Shown piece by piece: positions 1 through 8,322 of a DNA stretch of 64,000 nt. The notes beneath the pieces were generated by a model. It was not told the DNA's origin and ran no database searches. It saw nothing but the letters and a program-made list of their open reading frames with translations. Numbering within the stretch: position 1 is the first letter of the stretch; each line of letters starts with the position of its first letter. The stretch is from contig CAJTZU010000002.1 of NCBI GenBank assembly GCA_910584165.1, forward strand, positions 62,001 through 126,000. The letters run 5' to 3'. The translations under genes and the position numbers were made by a program. Origin of the DNA: an uncultured Bacilli bacterium (GTDB lineage Bacteria; Bacillota_I; Bacilli_A; RF39; UBA660).

Positions 1-432
1 TTGATATAAATACATAGAAAGCCCTAAATAAAAATTATAAATTTTCTCAATCTTCGTTTGAACATTTGGCGCTTTTTCTATTACTGCACTTTTTTCTTCC
101 TCCAAAACTTTAGAGGATTTCCAAGAAAACTCTTGAACATTATTGTCAGAATCTATAGAAGCTCCAGTATAAGGTACTACTGGAATGCCTGAAATAGTTT
201 CAATACTCTTTGCTTCTTCTGGAATACAAACTTCATCAATTTGGGACTTCACCTCTCCAATAGATACTTTTAAACGTTTTAAACGTGCTGACAACAACTC
301 TATTTGAACTTGTAAGGTAGTTCTCATAAGTTCATCTTTTGTCCGAATAAACTGCCTAATAAACTCTATTATCAAATCTGAAAGTTCTTTTAGCTTTCCC
401 ATTTCTTCCATATTTATTCCCGATTCTGGCAT
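1..432 (-). CDS. Hypothetical protein, 3' end outside the window
   Basis: An open frame runs without a stop from an ATG at 432 down to base 1, so at least 144 codons are present and the C-terminus is cut off by the window edge. The start is supported by an AAGAAGGTGAG Shine-Dalgarno a few bases upstream. The N-terminal 60 residues are charged and predicted helical or coiled-coil (EEMGKLKELSDLIIEFIRQF). They are followed by a less structured stretch and another helical segment. No signal peptide or known motif is visible. I do not recognise the family. It is divergent from the NlpC/P60 gene that starts at 528. Confidence 0.7.
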   Translation of the reverse strand, partial: MPESGINMEEMGKLKELSDLIIEFIRQFIRTKDELMRTTLQVQIELLSARLKRLKVSIGEVKSQIDEVCIPEEAKSIETISGIPVVPYTGASIDSDNNVQEFSWKSSKVLEEEKSAVIEKAPNVQTKIEKIYNFYLGLSMYLYQ

Positions 433-527
433 ACTCTCACCTTCTTAAATTAATTATACATGATTTCTCCCTAAAATAAACATTTTTTCTATGATTTTTT
501 CATATTTTTTAATAGAAAAGAGGAAAT

Positions 528-1574
528 ATGAATCAAATTATTCTTTCAAAGGATGAAATTGAAAATGAAAATATAAGAATGCGATTAGAGGAAGATTCTC
601 TCATCTCTTTAAGTTCTTATCCAAAAACAAAAACTAGGCAGGAAATAATAGAAGAAATTACAAGTTCTTCTGTTACTAAAATGGATATTCCAAAAGAAAT
701 TTTAGAAAATAGAAATATTAAAAAAATACCTGAGGAAACGACTATTACTTATGGAATTACAACAAAACGCTGCACTTTAAAATACTTACCAACAATAGAA
801 GATTTCTATTCATCAAACATCGTATCGGAGAATACAGCAACTGAATTACCTTATGCTACCCCACTTCTAATCATTCATCAAAGTGAAGACCAAAAGTGGT
901 TATTTATTCAATGTTCTTTTTATAAAGGATGGCTTTTAAAAGAGGATATCTTATGTATAACTGAGCAAGAATTTTCACTATTTTTAAATCCTGAAAAGTT
1001 TATTACTATTACAAAACCATTACTACCATTCCATAATACTTACTTAGATTTAGGGGTTACTCTACCCGTTTTAGGGGTTCATGAAAACTACTTTGAAATC
1101 TTTATACCTGATAAGGAGAAAATAAAAATTGAACCATTTTATAAAGGTTCTTGTACATTAGGTTACTTACCATATACCAAAGAAAATATTATAAACCTTG
1201 CTAAATCCTATATTGGAATACCTTATTCTTGGGGTGGAAAAAAGTATGGAGTCGATTGCTCTTTTTTCATCTTCACCCTATTTAAAACTTTTGGTTTTCA
1301 ATTTCCAAGAAACACAAAAGAACAAGAAAGAGTTATTGGCTTGAAAAAAATAGATTTAAAAGGAAAAACAGAAATAGAGAAAAAAGAAATTTTAAAAACA
1401 CTTGATTACCCTGCAATCTTTCATAAAGAAGGACACATTTTATTAGGAATTTCTAATACCCAGGTTATCCATGCATATGGGGACGTAAAAAGAGTTATTT
1501 TGTCTGAAATAGAAACTTGTTATGGTACTAATTTATTTCCGTTTTTAACAACTGTTACCTGCCTATTAAAATAA
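528..1574 (+). CDS. SH3-domain NlpC/P60 (C40) peptidase
   Basis: Putative cell-wall endopeptidase of the multi-domain NlpC/P60 type, expected to cleave D-Glu-diamino acid bonds in peptidoglycan stem peptides. The order fits the YkfC-like architecture: an N-terminal NLPC/P60-associated segment (about 1-75), a bacterial SH3 domain (about 75-145, ending in GWLLKEDI), a second SH3-like region (about 155-215), and the catalytic domain (218-348). The triad is visible: Cys244 in GVDCS, His303 in EGHILL and His315 in IHAYG. There is no signal peptide or membrane segment, so it either acts on internalised muropeptides or is exported by another route. An AGAGGA ribosome site precedes the ATG. The start and domain calls are firm; the substrate is inferred. 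Confidence 0.88.
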   Translation: MNQIILSKDEIENENIRMRLEEDSLISLSSYPKTKTRQEIIEEITSSSVTKMDIPKEILENRNIKKIPEETTITYGITTKRCTLKYLPTIEDFYSSNIVSENTATELPYATPLLIIHQSEDQKWLFIQCSFYKGWLLKEDILCITEQEFSLFLNPEKFITITKPLLPFHNTYLDLGVTLPVLGVHENYFEIFIPDKEKIKIEPFYKGSCTLGYLPYTKENIINLAKSYIGIPYSWGGKKYGVDCSFFIFTLFKTFGFQFPRNTKEQERVIGLKKIDLKGKTEIEKKEILKTLDYPAIFHKEGHILLGISNTQVIHAYGDVKRVILSEIETCYGTNLFPFLTTVTCLLK

Positions 1575-1590
1575 TATTTATAAAAAGATA

Positions 1591-1619
1591 TTGACAGATT
1601 AAAATTTTATTTATATACT
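1591..1619 (+). promoter_or_regulatory. Sigma-A promoter
   Basis: TTGACA (1591-1596), a 17-base spacer and TATACT (1614-1619) form a near-consensus housekeeping promoter. It lies 26 bases upstream of the ATG at 1646, with a TGGGGTGA ribosome site in between. Confidence 0.85.
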
Positions 1620-1645
1620 GATTGTGAATAGAATGGGGTGAATTT

Positions 1646-2425
1646 ATGGACTTAAAAACAGATAAACTATTATTACACGCATCTTTAGTAGATCAAATGC
1701 TAGATGAACTTTCTCCTATTAGTACCTTTATGAAACAGGAGGAGTATCAGAAAGTATATGATTATGTCAATACTTTAAAAAGTAAAAAATGGTTTTTGGA
1801 TGCTAATTTTTTTAAGCCTATTAATCTGCCAAAAAAGGAAGATATTCTTCCATTTTCATTAAAACTATATACCGATTCTAAATCACAAAAATTATCAGAT
1901 TCTCTTGCTATTATTCCCTATGAATTTCAGTATATCAAAAAAGATTTACCAGAATTTGATGTTATTATTATTAGAATGTCACTAGATTCCAAAAGTTATA
2001 GAATCGCTACAATGGAGGTTTCTGAAGACGTTATTAATTCTTTCGAAATTTACTTTAAACAGGTATTAAATGAAAAGCCAAATGAAGATTCTAGCAATAT
2101 TTTTGATGAAGCTTGCTTCCTATGTGTAAAAGAATATATTGAAAGAATTATACGAACAAAAGGAGTTTTTTACCAAAATTGGAATAGTTTTCGTATAGAA
2201 TTTAAAAAGAAACATAACAAAAATATTCAAGACTATTCTGATATAGGAAAATATTTATGGCAAACAGACTTTTTACGATTTGATAATAGATATAGAAAAC
2301 ACGATAAAATTACCACTCTTGTGGAGCAACTAGAAAATTATAAGAAACAAGAAGAAAATAAAAATACTGAAAAAAATACTAGAAAAAAGCCTTTTTCTTC
2401 TATCAAATCATTTTTTGAAAAATAA
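1646..2425 (+). CDS. Hypothetical protein, 259 aa
   Basis: I do not recognise this protein. It is soluble-looking, with no signal peptide or membrane helix, rich in Lys, Glu, Phe and Tyr. Its basic C-terminal tail (about 232-259) has many Lys and Asn residues and ends in KPFSSIKSFFEK. It has its own strong sigma-A promoter directly upstream and a strong hairpin terminator directly downstream, so it is a monocistronic, probably well-expressed gene. Its reading frame and ribosome site (GGGGTGA) are convincing. No function is assigned. Confidence 0.75.
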   Translation: MDLKTDKLLLHASLVDQMLDELSPISTFMKQEEYQKVYDYVNTLKSKKWFLDANFFKPINLPKKEDILPFSLKLYTDSKSQKLSDSLAIIPYEFQYIKKDLPEFDVIIIRMSLDSKSYRIATMEVSEDVINSFEIYFKQVLNEKPNEDSSNIFDEACFLCVKEYIERIIRTKGVFYQNWNSFRIEFKKKHNKNIQDYSDIGKYLWQTDFLRFDNRYRKHDKITTLVEQLENYKKQEENKNTEKNTRKKPFSSIKSFFEK

Positions 2426-2450
2426 AAAGATTGGAAAACCAATCTTTTTT
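2424..2450. terminator. Bidirectional intrinsic terminator
   Basis: An 11-base stem (2424-2434 with 2439-2449) around an AAAA loop has A- and T-tracts on either side. It separates two convergent genes and can serve both. Confidence 0.85.
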
Positions 2451-3451
2451 TATTGCAAATCTTTATTTTCTTCTGTTTCATTAGAAATAGCTGATTCCGT
2501 TGTAACTGTATTTTCTACTGGTTCTGATACAGTTTGAAAAGCATCCACTGGAGCTTGAACAGCAGACTCTTCCACTACTGGAATTGAAGCTGATTCTGTT
2601 ACCAGTACATCCACTTTTGGTTGCTCAACCACTGGTTCTGATACAGATATTCCAACTGATGGTTGTTCGACCATCGGAACATTTTGTGAAACTTCTGGAT
2701 TCATAATTGGTTGCTCTACCATGCCAGTAGGTTGCTGTGGCATACCAGTAGGCATATCAGTCATTGGTATTCCATTTGAATTATTTTTATTTTTTCTAGT
2801 CATTACCACTACTACAATTACAATTGCAACAATTGCAACACCAATAATACCTGCAATAATTAATAAGGTATTATTTCTTCCCATAGAAAATTCATAATTA
2901 ATATTAGTTAACGTATTAAACTTAACTTTCCATGTTAATGTATTTCCTTCTACCTTAGTAGCATTGTGAGAAATAGCTTTAGAAGGTAATGTTACAGAAT
3001 AAGAAATATCAATATTAGAATCATAAAGAGAGGCTGTTTCACTATCAAAATCTTCTGATCTAGTGTCAATTGTAAAATTAGCTTTATATTTATTCTTTCC
3101 TACTTTTTGAAAAAACTTTATATCAGATTTTGGATCATTTAAATATTCATCAAGCGATACTACAACTTCTTTATCAGTACTAATGTCTGCTAATTTAAAA
3201 GTTTTTGTAGCTTTGATACCTTTCATATCATCTTCTACATATTCTTCCACTTTAAAACCTTTGTCAGCAAATTCTTTTTTATCTTCATCAGTAATTGTCA
3301 TATCTTCAGACATAGACTCTGCAAAAGCCATAATGATAGATAATTCTACATTCCCATTTGACTTAATATTCATTGAAATACTTTCTTTTACACAACCTGT
3401 TACTAATAAAACCGTTAATAACATTATAAATAACTTACCTATTCTTTTCAT
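2450..3451 (-). CDS. Membrane-anchored lipoprotein, LppM-like domain
   Basis: The N-terminus is a lipoprotein signal: a hydrophobic stretch ending in LLVTGC, with the lipidated Cys at residue 20. Residues 21-190 form a beta-rich extracellular domain, starting with Ser-Ile-Ser-Met-Asn and Gly-Asn-Val-Glu strands, that resembles the LppM/DUF3153 family. A transmembrane helix follows at about 195-217. The final 115 residues are a low-complexity cytoplasmic tail rich in Pro, Val, Glu and Gln, with repeated VEQP and VSEP units. Dual anchoring by lipid and a later helix is unusual but is seen in this domain family. The start has an AGAAAGGATAG ribosome site. The function is unknown and the family assignment is tentative. 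Confidence 0.75.
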   Translation of the reverse strand: MKRIGKLFIMLLTVLLVTGCVKESISMNIKSNGNVELSIIMAFAESMSEDMTITDEDKKEFADKGFKVEEYVEDDMKGIKATKTFKLADISTDKEVVVSLDEYLNDPKSDIKFFQKVGKNKYKANFTIDTRSEDFDSETASLYDSNIDISYSVTLPSKAISHNATKVEGNTLTWKVKFNTLTNINYEFSMGRNNTLLIIAGIIGVAIVAIVIVVVVMTRKNKNNSNGIPMTDMPTGMPQQPTGMVEQPIMNPEVSQNVPMVEQPSVGISVSEPVVEQPKVDVLVTESASIPVVEESAVQAPVDAFQTVSEPVENTVTTESAISNETEENKDLQ

Positions 3452-3510
3452 AACTTCTATCCTTTCTAGATTCTACAATCAATTTTATTATATCACATTT
3501 TTTCTTATTA

Positions 3511-3533
3511 CAAAAGAAAAATCCCATAAGGGA
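3511..3533 (-). terminator. Weak intrinsic terminator
   Basis: A short TCCC/GGGA stem (3522-3525 with 3530-3533) is followed on the minus strand by a T-rich run. It sits just downstream of the 202-residue gene that ends at 3536. Confidence 0.45.
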
Positions 3534-3535
3534 CT

Positions 3536-4144
3536 TTATCCATTTAAATTATTTTTATAAATTTGTAAATTGATTCTATTAATCATTCCTAGTATTTCAA
3601 TTTGAGTATCCATACTAGTATTTTCTTGAGTGGTTAACTTCATAACATAATCAATTTCAGACTTTTTCACAATATCTTTTCCAGTTCCTCCTGCATTTAA
3701 CTTCGCATAGAGAGTATTCAAATCTGATATTCTTTTATCAACTGCTTTTACCCCTCCTACAATCTCTTCGCTAAATTTCTTTGCTTCATGATTGTATAAA
3801 GTTTGTAAATCACTTTGAAACGTTTCTAAAATCGTATTTTCTTCTTCATTAAAATCAATAGAAATTCCTTGTGAACGCATTAAAATCGCTAAAGTAGGAA
3901 TCTCTAATTTATCTAATAATTCTTTCAAATCTTCCTTACTATAATATTGTTCTAATACTTTCTCAATCCATTCTCTAGAATACTTTTTTAAATTATCTGT
4001 AGATTCTTCCAAAGAAGATATAAAACCTGATAAAACACTTAATTGTTCTGTCTTAATGGCTGCTTTTTCTCTTAACTTTTTCTCTTCTATTGCCTTTGTA
4101 TCAAACATAGATAGAAGTTTTCTTTTAATATCGTCTTCCATCAT
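3536..4144 (-). CDS. Hypothetical helical protein, 202 aa
   Basis: I do not recognise this protein. It is acidic and almost entirely helical, with coiled-coil character near 15-60 (repeated Lys/Glu heptads), and has no signal peptide or membrane segment. Its start overlaps the TAA stop of the larger upstream gene, giving TAATG at 4142-4146, so the two are translationally coupled and probably act together. Two adjacent ATGs (4144 and 4141) are possible starts. A PP2C phosphatase is divergently transcribed from the head of this pair. Confidence 0.7.
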   Translation of the reverse strand: MMEDDIKRKLLSMFDTKAIEEKKLREKAAIKTEQLSVLSGFISSLEESTDNLKKYSREWIEKVLEQYYSKEDLKELLDKLEIPTLAILMRSQGISIDFNEEENTILETFQSDLQTLYNHEAKKFSEEIVGGVKAVDKRISDLNTLYAKLNAGGTGKDIVKKSEIDYVMKLTTQENTSMDTQIEILGMINRINLQIYKNNLNG

Positions 4145-5502
4145 TATTTATCCCCCTTTATATTGCTTTTCCAATAATCTTCTACTTGTTGAGTAATCGC
4201 AAGCATACTAGAATATTCACTACTATCTGTTAAAATCCAATTATTCATCTCTGAATAAGATTTTGCGATAAGAGCAAGTAATTCTCTAGTTACAATCTTA
4301 TCTTTCTTTTCAAGTTTCTCACTTGTAACTACGAAAGTATTATCCTTTGGAAATTTTCTAAATAATACAAAAGTTTCTTTTCCCGTAATTACTCCTACAT
4401 TTCCATCATATAGAGTGACATTATCAATATTTTTAGTATCTTTTCCTTCTCGTAATTGATTTAATAATGATAAAGAATCTTCTGTAACATTTTGATAAGC
4501 AAAAGTCGGAACCCTAGGATCAACCCATGCATTATAAATTAATGTTTTAGGAATTGGTTTTTCTAAACTAGCAGAAAGGGCTTTATTAGAAGCTTCTTTC
4601 TTTAAAATATCTTGATAAATTCTATCTATTTTTTCAAGCTTTTCCATCATTTCTAATAAGTTAAACAAAGAAGTGCTTCCCTTTGCTTTCTTTAATAAAA
4701 TTTCCATCCATCGATACAATAAATACTCATACATACCTGGATAAGCTGTTAGCAGTTTTTTTGCTTCTTCTAAAGAAACTTTATCTTTTTCTAATAGTCC
4801 TAAAATATTTTCAAGATAAAGGTTATCACTATTTTCTATTTTTTTATCAATATAATTTAAAGCATATCCCTTTATAGCAACTTCAAATTGTTCTACTTTT
4901 TGAGCCTGCTCTGGAAATAGACGATATGGTAATTCTTCATCAATTTCATCATTCTCAATTAATTCAGCATTTTTTCTAACAATTGCATTAACAGCAACTA
5001 AACAGCTAGAAATATCATCAGGATATAAAAACTCTTTAAAGAACGGAATATAAATATCTGTATCTACTAGTTGCCCGTCTACAATAGAGCTAGATAAATT
5101 GCTCATTAATTTTAATTCTTCTTCTACTTTTAAATTTTCATCTATTAATCCACTTTTTAATTCTTCATAAGCCGCGGCTGCTTCTTTTGCCTTATCAATA
5201 GTAGCAACTGCATCTAAATATCTTTTTCCTGTTTTAACTTTTGGATGAGTAGCCATATTAATAACAGAACTAGCAATCATAACACTTTCTGCAGACATAT
5301 CAGAATCTGTAGATGCAGCATCTAAAAATTTCTTTAATTCCTCTTTATCCATTTTTGCAATTTTAGATACATCTTTTTCATGTGCTACTTTAGAAGCTGT
5401 TCTTCTAATTGCTAACTCTTCCTGAACATGGTCATGGTGGACAGATTTCACCTGATGTAGTTTCTGCAACTTTTCTAATATATTTGTTAAGGCTTGTTCC
5501 AT
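4144..5502 (-). CDS. Hypothetical helical protein, about 452 aa
   Basis: I do not recognise this protein. It is long, soluble and mostly helical. The N-terminus has charged His/Lys/Glu segments (around KSVHHDHVQEELAIRR). The C-terminal third includes beta-rich stretches with a possible substrate-binding fold. The frame is open further upstream to 5568, but the ATG at 5502 is preferred because AGGGG sits seven bases upstream and the added residues would be an implausible hydrophobic leader. The next gene overlaps its stop codon, making a two-gene operon. It is divergent from the PP2C gene, and a shared phosphorylation-linked role is only a guess. Confidence 0.7.
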   Translation of the reverse strand: MEQALTNILEKLQKLHQVKSVHHDHVQEELAIRRTASKVAHEKDVSKIAKMDKEELKKFLDAASTDSDMSAESVMIASSVINMATHPKVKTGKRYLDAVATIDKAKEAAAAYEELKSGLIDENLKVEEELKLMSNLSSSIVDGQLVDTDIYIPFFKEFLYPDDISSCLVAVNAIVRKNAELIENDEIDEELPYRLFPEQAQKVEQFEVAIKGYALNYIDKKIENSDNLYLENILGLLEKDKVSLEEAKKLLTAYPGMYEYLLYRWMEILLKKAKGSTSLFNLLEMMEKLEKIDRIYQDILKKEASNKALSASLEKPIPKTLIYNAWVDPRVPTFAYQNVTEDSLSLLNQLREGKDTKNIDNVTLYDGNVGVITGKETFVLFRKFPKDNTFVVTSEKLEKKDKIVTRELLALIAKSYSEMNNWILTDSSEYSSMLAITQQVEDYWKSNIKGDK

Positions 5503-5600
5503 ACTATTACCCCTATCTATTCCCTTTATTCTATATAATAGTATATCAATTAATAGAAAATAAAACAATATTTGATTTTATTTTCTTGTAATTTTTTTAT

Positions 5601-5629
5601 TTGACAAAATTTGCAGAAAATGATACGAT
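5601..5629 (+). promoter_or_regulatory. Sigma-A promoter of the PP2C gene
   Basis: TTGACA (5601-5606), a 17-base spacer and TACGAT (5624-5629). It lies 35 bases upstream of the chosen ATG at 5664, so a TTG start at 5601 would fall inside the promoter and is rejected. Confidence 0.75.
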
Positions 5630-5663
5630 AAATATCGTGTTTTTTAAGAAAGGATATGAGAAT

Positions 5664-6515
5664 ATGTTTGCTTTCCTTAATAAAACATCAAGAAAACCAA
5701 CACAAAAGACAAATATTTTCAGTAACGATATTTTAGATTCTTTAAGTGATACAGGGCTATCTAGAAGTAATAATGAAGATTGTGTAATCACCATTACTCA
5801 TCCTGATAACCCTAATTTAAAACTACTTGCGGTAGCAGATGGAGTGGGCGGAAGAACTTCTGGGGAAGTAGCTTCTAACTTTGCTATTATCGCATTAGAA
5901 AGATGGTTTTTAAAATTATCTGAAGAAAAAATTCAAAATACAAAAGAACTTTCAAGAAAATTAAATAAAATGATACGTTGTATTAATGATTGCCTTTATT
6001 TACTAAAGTCTTATCATACTGGCTGTGCGACCACTCTTACCTGTGCAGTTGTTAATGAAGAAAAAACAGTCATTGCTAATGTTGGAGACTCTAGAGCTTA
6101 TATTGTAAAGAAAAATACAATTAAACAAATTACAAAAGATGATTCTGTAGTTTGGTATTATTATGAGCACGGGGATTTGACTAAAGAAGAATTACGATTT
6201 CATAAGCAAAATACGCTAATTACAAAATGTATTGGCCCTGATTATGGAACAAAGCCAAATATTACCATTTTAAAAAATAACAGTTATGATGGACTTCTAT
6301 TATTTACAGATGGAGTTACAGACTGTTTATCAGATTCTAAAATTGAAAAGCTAATTCAACGGAAAAAAGAAAATTTAGCACAAATTATTATTAAAGAGGC
6401 AGTCTACGGAAAACCGACAAAAAAAGTTCCAAAAGGGAAAGATTTCTATCGTCCTCTCAATGGAAAAGATAATGCAACCGTTGCCCTTTACTTTAAAAAG
6501 AACCAATACATTTAA
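5664..6515 (+). CDS. PP2C-family Ser/Thr protein phosphatase
   Basis: Metal-dependent phosphatase of the PrpC/Stp type, expected to remove phosphate from Ser and Thr of proteins in the cytoplasm. All the usual motifs are present: SRSNNED (about 33-39), VADGVGG with the metal-binding Asp (57-63), GDSRAY, FTDGVTD and the final DNATVALY. The length of 283 residues is slightly over the usual 240-250 because of a short N-terminal lead. The ATG at 5664 has AAAGGA nine bases upstream. No partner Hanks-type kinase gene is next to it, unlike the common prpC-prkC pair. A degenerate DinG-like gene follows. Substrates are unknown. Confidence 0.9.
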   Translation: MFAFLNKTSRKPTQKTNIFSNDILDSLSDTGLSRSNNEDCVITITHPDNPNLKLLAVADGVGGRTSGEVASNFAIIALERWFLKLSEEKIQNTKELSRKLNKMIRCINDCLYLLKSYHTGCATTLTCAVVNEEKTVIANVGDSRAYIVKKNTIKQITKDDSVVWYYYEHGDLTKEELRFHKQNTLITKCIGPDYGTKPNITILKNNSYDGLLLFTDGVTDCLSDSKIEKLIQRKKENLAQIIIKEAVYGKPTKKVPKGKDFYRPLNGKDNATVALYFKKNQYI

Positions 6516-6535
6516 ATTTATGATGGTTTCTTTTT
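6496..6535 (+). terminator. Candidate terminator after the PP2C gene
   Basis: An A-rich/AACCA segment (6496-6505) pairs with TGGTTTCTTTT (6524-6534) with one bulged base, followed by T-rich sequence. It overlaps the stop codon. Confidence 0.45.
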
Positions 6536-6556
6536 ATTTTTTTTAACTGGAAAATA

Positions 6557-6565
6557 TGATATAAT
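6557..6565 (+). promoter_or_regulatory. Extended -10 promoter
   Basis: TGATATAAT (6557-6565) is an extended -10 element. There is no good -35. A strong CAGGAGG ribosome site follows at 6574-6580, before the ATG at 6590. Confidence 0.65.
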
Positions 6566-6589
6566 ATTTTTATCAGGAGGCTATTCATC

Positions 6590-7855
6590 ATGTCGTCAAT
6601 ATTTAAAGAAAACGAAGAAGAAATAAGAAAAAGAGAAATGGAAAGTTTAGATTTTACTAGTCTTTTAGAAAAAGGAATAAAAACTTGTCATTTAGATAGT
6701 GACTTAGAACTTCTTCTTTACGATATTAGTGATGCTATTAAAGAAAGCCAAATTCTTTTAGTAGAGGCAAAAAAAGGCCGTGAAGAGGCCTATTTAATTC
6801 CCCTTTTGTTAGCTTATCAAAATACGACTTTCTTTAATAGATTTATTATTGCTACAGCATCTAGTACAGCTAGGGAAAACATTATTCAAAAATTACAACA
6901 AATTTCTAAACTTTTAGGAGTAGATATTCCTATTCATGTATTAGAAAATGAAAGAAAGTATATCTGCTTAAAAAGATTAAAAGGATATAATCAAAAAAGA
7001 AAAAAAAAGTTATCTTCTTCAAAACCTAACTCCATTAAAAAAGAGGAATGGAGAAAAATTCAAGTAAGAACTTGCACGTTATCAAGTTGTAGTTTTTTCA
7101 AAAAATGTAAATATGCACTTGCTTATACTTCTATTAGTCAAAAAGGATGCTCTATTATTAGTCATGCTACTTTAATAGGAAACAGAAGATTCTTACAAAA
7201 TAGTCGTACACATGGTGAAAGTGATATTATCATTATTGATGAAGCAGATTCTTTTACCAATAATATTAGAGATAGTTATCAGCAAATTATGAGTTATGAC
7301 TATATATGCAATTGCTTTTCTAGAGCAAAACAACTATTAAATAGAACAGAATATAGTTATATAGAAAATAGACATTTTAACGAATTACAACATTTTTTTG
7401 AAGAATTAAGTACTTGTGAAAGAGGTCTTCATTGGCACAGTACTGAAGAATTACAAAATAGTGCTAGAAAATTAGCAGAAATCTCGAAAAGAATATTAAT
7501 TCACCTTACTAGGCAGTACGCTGTCAAACATTTTTCTAAAGAAACAGAACAATTTTGTGAAATGATTCTAATTATAGAAAAGTTTTTTGAAGATATGGCT
7601 AATCAGCAAGAATATCATTTCCAACTACAAGAAAAAGAACGTAGTGAGAATACTCCAAACTATAGAAAAGTACAAGTTTTCTATTATCCTAAGCAAGTAA
7701 ATTCTATTATTGCTAATAGCTTAAAAAAAGTAGGTGGAAGTATTGTTTTTACAGGAAATCATATTGCTGGAGATAATGATTACCAACTACTAATAAATGA
7801 TTGTGGATTAGAAGAAATAGATAAACCTAAAGTAAAAGAATTTGTAGTCAAATAA
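6590..7855 (+). CDS. Degenerate DinG/XPD-like Fe-S protein lacking a P-loop
   Basis: This 421-residue protein resembles the first half of a DinG/XPD superfamily-2 helicase. Where DinG has a Walker A, it has LLVEAKKGREEAYLIP (57-71), with the GTGKT core lost. The Fe-S cysteines are kept: Cys126, then Cys162, Cys167 and Cys173, with the same 5 and 6 residue steps as E. coli DinG. An IIIIDEAD box (213-220) and a SHATL segment (191-195) follow. The end (385-410, IVFTGNHIAGD then NDCGLEE) resembles the start of helicase domain 2 near the TSATL motif, but the rest of that domain is missing. The frame is intact, with its own promoter, ribosome site and terminator. A non-ATPase DNA-binding or regulatory role is inferred. 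Confidence 0.7.
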   Translation: MSSIFKENEEEIRKREMESLDFTSLLEKGIKTCHLDSDLELLLYDISDAIKESQILLVEAKKGREEAYLIPLLLAYQNTTFFNRFIIATASSTARENIIQKLQQISKLLGVDIPIHVLENERKYICLKRLKGYNQKRKKKLSSSKPNSIKKEEWRKIQVRTCTLSSCSFFKKCKYALAYTSISQKGCSIISHATLIGNRRFLQNSRTHGESDIIIIDEADSFTNNIRDSYQQIMSYDYICNCFSRAKQLLNRTEYSYIENRHFNELQHFFEELSTCERGLHWHSTEELQNSARKLAEISKRILIHLTRQYAVKHFSKETEQFCEMILIIEKFFEDMANQQEYHFQLQEKERSENTPNYRKVQVFYYPKQVNSIIANSLKKVGGSIVFTGNHIAGDNDYQLLINDCGLEEIDKPKVKEFVVK

Positions 7856-7890
7856 AAAGTTATGCACACTAAAGTTCATAACTTTTTTTT
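7854..7890. terminator. Bidirectional intrinsic terminator
   Basis: AAAAAGTTATG (7854-7864) pairs with CATAACTTTTT (7877-7887), followed by a T run. The stop codon of the convergent phosphatase gene lies in the loop. Confidence 0.85.
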
Positions 7891-8315
7891 ATTGCTATTA
7901 ATAAATTTTTACACCCATCATATATTTCCTGATAAGCCTTATCAAAGTTCCTACTATACCAAGGATCTATCACATCTTTTTCATTTAATTTTCTCACCTT
8001 TAATTCATCAATAACAAAGAAATCCTTTAAAATCTTATTTTTTTGATATTGCTCCATCACAATAATATAATCATAATATTCAATATCTGACTGAGTAATT
8101 TGCCTAGCTTTTCTCTTTTCTACTGGAATACCATGCTCTAATAATATCTTTTTTGCAAATGGATAAATATCATTTCCCTCTTCTTCATTACTAATGGCGC
8201 AAGAAGAAATAATAAAGTTTCCTTCTATATTTTCTTGTCTCACCATTTCTTTTAATATCATCTCTGCCATAGGAGACCTACAAATATTTCCAAGACAAAC
8301 AAATAATACTTTCAT
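7869..8315 (-). CDS. Low-molecular-weight protein tyrosine phosphatase
   Basis: Cytoplasmic phosphatase of the LMW-PTP/arsenate-reductase fold that hydrolyses phosphotyrosine. The P-loop is complete: VCLGNICRS, with nucleophile Cys7 and Arg13. The general acid Asp117 lies in DPW (117-119). The length of 148 residues is normal for the family. It lies seven bases downstream of an ABC exporter gene on the same strand, so the two are cotranscribed. No tyrosine kinase gene is nearby. The motifs make the family assignment firm; its in vivo target is unknown. Confidence 0.92.
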   Translation of the reverse strand: MKVLFVCLGNICRSPMAEMILKEMVRQENIEGNFIISSCAISNEEEGNDIYPFAKKILLEHGIPVEKRKARQITQSDIEYYDYIIVMEQYQKNKILKDFFVIDELKVRKLNEKDVIDPWYSRNFDKAYQEIYDGCKNLLIAIKKSYEL

Positions 8316-8322
8316 ATATCAC

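Noticed and set aside
5601..5663. TTG start for the PP2C gene
   Set aside because: The TTG is part of the TTGACA -35 element; ATG 5664 has the ribosome site.
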